A model generated the notes under the pieces. That model had not been told where the DNA came from. It worked only from the letters and a program-made list of their open reading frames with translations, and ran no database searches. Below, in pieces: positions 57,766-64,000 of a stretch of 64,000 nt of DNA (positions are counted from its first letter, which is position 1; the number at the start of each line of letters is the position of its first letter). The position numbers and the translations under genes are program-made. Source of the DNA: Doris montereyensis (taxonomy: Eukaryota; Mollusca; Gastropoda; Nudibranchia; Dorididae); contig JAXRKP010001141.1 of NCBI GenBank assembly GCA_037039925.1, forward strand, positions 1-64,000, read 5' to 3'.

Positions 57766-59857
57766 TTATTGTCCGCTAAAGAGGATAATTTTATTCCACT
57801 TCATCCTCTTTGACGTCTGGCCACATAATATACGTCTTTGGTGGAATAATTTACCAGCCTTCAATAGTCTCATGTTGATGTACACGCTGGCGATTGTTTT
57901 TATTAGCCTTGTGATATGGTCCGTTTCTACACCCATTTCATGATCGTAAAAATGGTCTGCAAGGGTTGGAAAAAGATATGTATGCCTTAACTGGAGACTG
58001 GACAATACCATGGTTTGCATATGCAGGTCAACATATCGTTGGGATGGTAAGCTGTCCATTGCTGCTGGACTTGGCATGATTGTTCTGAATGCCTTTTCAC
58101 TTTCACTTGCTTCCAGAACTTTCACGACGCCATGAGACGGTACCTTAAGACCACCGTTGTTCTTACGAACAAAAAAATTACTTTGGGGTGACGTGCAAGT
58201 GCTGTCAAATAGGCGCAAGAACAGCGGGTGCACTTCAACATTTTTTCTGTGCGTTTTGCTACAAAGCCAACTGTGTAAAAGAGGCAAGATGTTCGCCAGT
58301 CTGCATCATCCATTAGGGGTGAATCCAGATTGGAAGCGACAATCATGTACTCATTGTCTCTTGGAAGATCATTTGCAGTCCTTTTCCCCATCAGTGCTGG
58401 GTGTCAGTATCAACTCCACCGTATCATCCTGCGTTACAGTATTGGCATGTCTTGAGGGAAGTATCGTACTACTCAGCAGTCAACTCTTGAGGGCACCTCT
58501 AAACTGCTCAGCTGTAGGGTTGTTGTTCCATCCATTCCGTTGACGGACCTTACTGAAAAACATCTCCACGTGATCCTGGGAGTATTTGTATGTGAGTAGA
58601 TAGCGATTCTCATCACGTGACAATATTTCCATGGCAAGATCTATTGTAGACTGGGCAATGACGATAAATCCAACCACAAACTGATTTCTTCTGCCTCGGT
58701 GTATTGGGACATCTGATGGTTCCTGTAGAGAAAGCAGATACGATTGTACATCCTGCAGGAACGGCTTCCAAGAGTCCATGTTTCTTTCACTCAGTGCTGC
58801 CTTTGTCCCTTTAGCTAAAGGGTTTTTTGAGTTCAGTGTATCAAACAGCTTGTCGATTTGATGCAAAAAATGGCAAGTGTCTTCAGAACCCTGAAATTGC
58901 GGTAACCCAATGTCGTTTCGCAGGTGATCTATTGCGGTCGCAACACTCCTTGATAAGGTTTGGGCTGCAATGCTGATTTTCATTTTTACATTGCTGAAAT
59001 TTATGTGTCTGTTTGTGAGTTTGTTTGCTAAGTACAGGGAATCTGTCCGTTGAAGGTTGTGTAGCTGCTTGATGTATTCCCAGGAAATTGTTTTTACTCC
59101 GTGATCCGTTGACTGCTTTATTATTCCTCTTCCTGCCAGATTATTCCTCTTCCTGCCAGGAAGTTTCGACATAGTTTAAGCAAGTTTCTAATCTTGGGTA
59201 AATAGTATGGTTTTTCCCTTTAGACTTGCTCTTCATGTGAAAAAGGTCTAGGGATATACCACTAAAAAGATTCCTGAAGCATTGCTTCAGCTTCCGACTC
59301 AATCAGGTGTTTGTTTCGAAGGTCGGCAATTATGTCTTTGAGCCTGTGGTTATGAGATGATTTTTTCTTAAGTTTTGCGCGGGTGTTTTTGAGCTTCTTC
59401 TGCAGAATAGCCAGCTTATTTTTTCAGGATGACAGATTTTCTAGGCGCGCAAAAATATGTGTGGTCAGTGCTGAAACCTGCGTTGAGACTGTTATCACTA
59501 CGTGTCTGTTACTAATACTAAGTGTATATTTAATCAACTTTCTTCTTGGTGTTGTTGTTTTGGGCTGTAAATGTGAAGGAAAGGTGAATATCGATGGAAT
59601 GGCAATAACTCTGAGGCGTTTTCGAGTTTTGCTGGCTGTAAAATCAGTCTGTTTGAAATGTTCACTGCAAATGTAGCGAATTTGAAGATGGGGTGAAATT
59701 TTTCCTTCTTAATGCCGATACCCATTCACCTCGCAATTCAAAATTGGATGGAAAACGGTGAAATGTGATGTCGTTGGTCCTGTCTGATGAGTCGGCAAAT
59801 AATCATTTCATTTGACAATTCGAACAATTTCATGCTACACAACAGGGACCTCGCCAT
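57766..59857 (-). pseudogene. THAP-domain P-element-type transposase, catalytic middle deleted
   Basis: Minus strand. The THAP zinc finger (59857-59590) is recognisable across three frames: CC-VA then NCSNC, RFPSN, WVSALRRKNF, ICSEHFKQTDF and the closing AIPSIF box. A coiled coil follows at 59400-59276 (LAILQKKLKNTRAKLKKK). Then comes the insertion domain and after (59130-58480): WEYIKQLHNLQ, NKLTNRHINF, KMKISIAAQTLS, and SQDHVEMFFSKVRQRNGWNN. The C-terminal part (58391-57766) includes FYTVGFVAKR and KNNGGLKVPSHGVVKVLE. The RNase-H-like catalytic region between coiled coil and insertion domain is missing. Two TGG-to-TGA-type stops and several shifts kill it. No terminal repeats found. Confidence 0.85.
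59121..59159. repeat. Tandem 20 bp duplication at the P-element deletion junction
   Basis: TTATTCCTCTTCCTGCCAG occurs at 59121-59139 and 59141-59159, exactly where the catalytic segment is missing. Confidence 0.9.
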
Positions 59858-59999
59858 TTTTTATCTGTCTGTGAAAAACAGAACAGTAAAAAAAGGTTTT
59901 CAGAATCACTTATTCTTTTATATATAAATCAATAAATAGACACCATTATACAATTAATTAGAGTGTACATAATATATCCGATAAGGAACATTTGTGGAA

Positions 60000-61115
60000 A
60001 TGTTAGAAAGTAAAAAAATGTGTGTATGTCTTGATGTTTGAATACGGTTTTATACTTTTATTTTCTCAAATAAAATGGATAATTTAGATTGAGAAGAAAA
60101 ATCAAAATTAACATCAATTTTATCACGGTTGCCTAAAACAATTCTATGGATTAATAGTTGGAAAATAAGGTTGTGGAAAAACTGATTATTAAACTTATTG
60201 TATATAGATTATGATAAGTTAATCGTTAGATGTAACTTCTTTCAACCAAAATATAAAATAATAAAATGGGGATTGATAATAACCTCCATTGTAAATGTTT
60301 TTTAATAATAGAGATTCAATAATTGATAGAGTTGATTTCAATATGAATGATTAAAATGATAAAAATCAAACAATCCAATCAAGTGTGAATATTATGAAGA
60401 TGGAAATATCTAGATTTAAATAAATAGATATAGATATTCGATGATGTTCCCATTTAACAAAAAACCCTAATCCTTACGAGGAAGACATTCAAATGTTGAC
60501 TGTTTTTACCTTTTCAGAATTACAAGTCTACCTAGACAAACATTACGTGAGAATTCTAATTTCATATGTTTATTTAAACAAGTTGCAAAAATTTATTTCT
60601 ATTTTTCAGGACTTGTCTTCTATATTTTGGGTAAGAGTCAGCACCATGTTCTGTTTCTTTAAATGTTGGGAGAATCATATAACTTATTAACTATGTTCCC
60701 ATTTTTCTTCATGGAAAATATAGGTGTGTTGATTTTTTCCACATATTCTATTGGTAAATAATGGAAATGTTACTAAAGTGTGTAGATGAGGATCACTGTT
60801 TTTGTCTGGAATCTCAGCACAAACAACATTGATAATTGCATCTGGTATAATTTTTCAATCCAACTTTGTCAGATCCAGAGTAAAGAATATTAGTTGACTT
60901 AGAAACATATTATTCTTTTGCTAATATCTCTAATTATAATAATATAAAGAATAGCAGTTTTCCGAAAGAGGCTCCATCTTTCAAAGAAGATAAATGTACA
61001 AGTTTTTCTTTTTGTCATTTTCAGTTCGTATTAAACCTACACGCAAAGTCAAATCTGGCCTTTCCCTTGCTTTCTACCCGTGAAGATGTTTTATCTCAAT
61101 CCATTTTGGATTTGT
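60000..61115 (+). pseudogene. Eroded older copy of the virus-like element
   Basis: Collinear with 62480-63930 but shortened by several deletions. Shared landmarks: GTGTGTATGTCTTGATGTTT (60019 and 62496), TTAATAGTTGGAAAAT (60152 and 62866), AATCAAACAATCCAATCAAG (60365 and 63110), GAAGACATTCAAATGTTGAC (60482 and 63273) and ATATCTCTAATTATAATAAT (60923 and 63777). The ATPase P-loop is broken by a stop and no frame is long. Host intergenic decay of an old virus or virus-derived transposon. Confidence 0.75.
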
Positions 61116-62480
61116 TGTTATTGTAATAAACAAATCAGGTCTTAAATTTAATAGAGGAAAGTATTGACATGGAATACTGTTGAAGAAGAACAAAAGCATG
61201 GTCCTCCTGTGAAAGTAGCTTTAAAACAACCTTTAGTCCCATATTCATGTTGAAAAACTCGACAATAGACAGTAAACAGTCTTTAAATAAATACGTTAAT
61301 CTAAGAAATGAATTGAATAAATTATATTCTGATGTTACAGTGTCATGATACTACATGTACATGACTTGGCATTCATTGATTATAATGGCTCAAAATCAAT
61401 CAGTTATTTATCAACCACTCATTTTCAAAATCAACTAAAACACATGCTGTCCATCAATACCGAGACAGTTCTTGGAATTTAAAGCTATTCAAGATAGTTT
61501 ATAAATGTCCAGAAGAGTATAGTAAACGGGTGTCTAAAAAGGATAAATGGAAAAGTTCCTAATCAATGATAAGCAATTATTGTTAAGAATATCATTATAT
61601 TATCAGCATAAAGGTTCCTTTAAAAGTCTATGAGTATTTCAACTTTATTGACCTTCTTTTTAGGTTTATTAGTGTTTACTATTCAACTTTAGAACAGTCT
61701 ATGGTATAAGTAGGCCTACTTTAAAAATGTGAAGGTCCTTGTGACAAAAATGGATGGCTTGTAATCCAGATGATTTGATTGCTAGAATGGATTTACTTGC
61801 CAAGACAAGCAAGCAGGTAATCATGTATGGTGATAAAGAACTGAGATGATTTTAAAACATTTTACGATAAAAAGAATGTTAACAAAACACAATAATGTAA
61901 AGACTATATTTCCCTTTCACAGATTTTTTTTGAAAAAACCACCTCCATTTATGACCGTCTTTTGCCATCCCCATTTAGCTGGATCAGGGTCACTTATCTC
62001 TGGGGGTAGTGTTACTTCCCAAAAAACATGGTGGCAAATGCAGTCTGTTAGTAAAAGCTATTGTGACAACCTCTGGAAATGATTATTTGTTTGGTAATGG
62101 TATTAGTAATAAATCAAACAATACGGCTCAGTTTTTAGATGGGGATAAAAAGAGCTGCACAACAAATTCATCAACTGTTTTATATTCTGTTTTATCATTA
62201 TTACAGTATCATGTGTTTTATTTCTTTGTTCATCCCTGTGATTTCTGTAATTACAGAATACAGAATACAACGATATGCCCTCTCTGGTTTTTGCTCCCCA
62301 CCTTTCATGCTCACTTCTGACTTTTCAGCAAAATCTTATTAAATATGACATCAATATTAATTGTTTGTTAAACTAGTTTAGGACATGAAATAATGGTGAA
62401 CAAAGGTATGTAAATACTAGGTGGTCATCAAGGTGAGGGGATAATTTACATTTTATTTTTGTGGGGAAATGTTGTCCAGA
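61116..62480. other. Degenerate sequence between the two virus-like copies
   Basis: Short plus-strand frames, such as AKTSKQVIMYGDKEL near 61795-61845, FPFHRFFLKK near 61910 and SLLVKAIVTTSGNDYLFGNG near 62040-62105, look like fragments of further genes of the same element in three frames. I cannot name them. Confidence 0.35.
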
Positions 62481-62840
62481 AAATAAAAAAAGTGTGTGTA
62501 TGTCTTGATGTTTGAATCTTAACTTCTTTAGTAATTATACTAGTCTAGGACAGGTCAAGGTGGTAAGGAATTAAAAATCACTCTAGCCAGCCTAGAAAAT
62601 TAGGTCATGGTGAGGACAATGTTTTTATAATTTTAATTTTTGGGAAATGTTAGAAAATAAAAAAATAATTCTGATGTCAATGTTTCCAAAATAACTATAA
62701 ATTGTATACTGTTTATTTTTTTTTTCTTAATAAATTGGATATCATTTTTTCATTGCTTAATAATAAAAAATCAAAATAATAATATATTTTATTTGTTTTT
62801 GTTAAATTTCTTTAAATTTCTTTAAAGAAATAATTCACCA

Positions 62841-63604
62841 ATGTTGCCTAAATCCATTCGAGGATTAATAGTTGGAAAATCAGGTTGTGGAAAAACTGAT
62901 CTATTATTAAACTTATTATTAAAACCATTCGCACTAGATTATGATAAGTTAATCGTTTATGGTAAATCTCTCTTTCAACCAAAATATAAAATAATAAAAT
63001 GGGGATTCGATAATAACCTAAGAAAGAAACGATATTTAGTTTATTTAATAATAGAGATTCAATAATTGATAGAGATATTAATCCATATGAATGATTAAAG
63101 AAATACCAAAATCAAACAATCCAATCAAGTGTGAATATTATGAAGATGGAAATGATATCATTGATCCAAAAGATTTAAATCCAACAGATAAGAATCTTAT
63201 GATATTTGATGATGTTCTACTAGTTTCATCTTTAAAAAAGCAAAAAAAAATGTAATGATTAGTATACGAGAGGAAGACATTCAAATGTTGACTGTTTTTA
63301 CCTTTCTCAGAATTATTTTCGTCTACCTAGACAAACATTACGTGTGAATTCTAATTTCATATGTTTATTTAACAAGATGACAAAAACATAAATCATATTT
63401 ATCAAGATCATGCTTACTCATGATATGGATATAGTAGAATTTAAGAAACTCTGTAATTATTGTTGGGAGAAATTTTATAACTTATTAACTATTGATACTA
63501 CATCGAATATTGATAATGGAAAATATAGGTGTAATATCATCAATTTTGTTTTTACTACCCAAATTCTATTGTTAAAAAATGGAAACATTACTGAAAGAAA
63601 ATAA
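62841..63604 (+). pseudogene. Packaging-type P-loop ATPase of a virus-like element
   Basis: The first frame (62841-63065) has a Walker A, GKSGCGKTDLLLN, near its start. After frame changes a Walker B, LMIFDDVLL, is read at about 63196-63222. Then a conserved SQN-like Asn segment and RLPRQT lie near 63300-63345, and a C-terminal frame at 63410-63604 begins MLTHDMDIVEFKK. The order and spacing fit the FtsK/HerA-type DNA packaging ATPases (A32-like) of Polintons and related viruses. At least three frame breaks; not functional as it stands. Confidence 0.7.
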
Positions 63605-64000
63605 TGAACTATTAAGACAATTGATAAAGAATACAGCCTCAAAAGAACATCAACAGATAATTGTAAGTAACAATAAGTCTAAATTTACAACCACTTTCAA
63701 TCCAACTTTAAAATTAGATCCTGATAAACAATATGAAATGGCTCTAGTTGACTTAGAAACAAATTATTCTTTTCCTAATATCTCTAATTATAATAATATA
63801 ATAGAATACAGTAGAAATACTTTAAACCGAAAAGCTAAACCGAAAAAGTCGATGAATCGCAAAAAAAAATTGATAAATTGTACAAGTTTCTTCTTTGTCT
63901 TTGTATCAGTTCGTATGATAAACGAAATATTTCTAAGCGCAAATGTCTTTAAATCGTTAAACAACTTTCCCCCTTTTTCTTTCGTTTCATCCTCTTCAAT
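63579..64000 (+). CDS. Uncharacterised virus-like element protein, open to the window end
   Basis: ATG at 63579-63581 opens a frame of at least 140 codons with no stop before the window edge. It overlaps the ATPase frame by 26 bp, as in compact viral genomes. The start METLLKENNELLRQLIK is a short amphipathic helix. Next come FTTTFNPTLKLD, YEMALVDLETNYSFPNIS and NYNNIIEYS. I have seen this NP-x-LD...YE-AL...YSFPNI pattern in unnamed proteins of invertebrate virus-like elements; a structural role is possible but unproven. The stretch after about 63810 turns low-complexity and may be out of frame. Confidence 0.5.
   Translation, partial: METLLKENNELLRQLIKNTASKEHQQIIVSNNKSKFTTTFNPTLKLDPDKQYEMALVDLETNYSFPNISNYNNIIEYSRNTLNRKAKPKKSMNRKKKLINCTSFFFVFVSVRMINEIFLSANVFKSLNNFPPFSFVSSSS

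Noticed and set aside
58157..58543. Plus-strand 128-codon ORF
   Set aside because: Antisense of the P-type transposase C-terminal region, which has clear family motifs on the minus strand.

Overview
This window is animal nuclear DNA. It is AT-rich, has long spliceosomal introns, and is loaded with microsatellites, tRNA-derived SINEs, non-LTR retrotransposon pieces, DNA transposons and one virus-like element. The repeat style (abundant GA, TAG and ATT tracts, several SINE families, degenerate THAP/P-type and long-TIR transposons) suggests an invertebrate, most likely a mollusc. No marker fixes the species.

Two host genes can be read exon by exon. COX15 (mitochondrial heme A synthase) lies on the minus strand from 31040 down to 7599 in ten exons. 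CUTC (CutC-family copper homeostasis protein) lies on the plus strand from 38038 to 46636 in eight exons. They stand head to head, as they do in human. The 7 kb between their start codons holds a SINE split by other DNA, a LINE fragment, a purine-rich minisatellite, and a 3 kb array of a 39 bp minisatellite that stops about 28 bp before the CUTC start codon. All CUTC exons join in frame. COX15 exons are individually well conserved, but the reading frame is disturbed in exons 3, 5 and 10. Tail to tail with CUTC is the last exon of a RING-finger gene of IAP type (minus strand, 47561 to 47014). Near the left edge is the last exon of an unrecognised plus-strand gene (6493-6912), tail to tail with COX15.

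Layout: 1-4600 is mostly simple repeat. 4600-7000 holds a SINE and the unknown terminal exon. 7.6-31 kb is COX15, whose introns carry fragments of one RTE-like LINE family, several SINE families, a transposase-tail remnant and a candidate internal promoter with its own first exon. 31-38 kb is the repeat-filled shared upstream region. 38-46.6 kb is CUTC, with a LINE copy and SINEs in its introns. 46.8-50.4 kb is the RING exon and repeats. 50.4-56.9 kb is a complete but decayed DNA transposon with terminal inverted repeats of about 580 bp; its long protein shows FEN/PIN-like acidic motifs and no recognisable DDE core. 57.7-59.9 kb is a broken THAP/P-type transposase gene that has lost its catalytic middle. 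60-64 kb is a virus-like element with a packaging-type ATPase, present as an old eroded copy and a younger copy that runs off the window.

How the genes relate: COX15 makes heme A for cytochrome c oxidase, a copper enzyme, and CUTC is a copper-binding protein. A shared or facing promoter therefore has a plausible functional logic. The rest of the window is mainly mobile DNA at different stages of decay.
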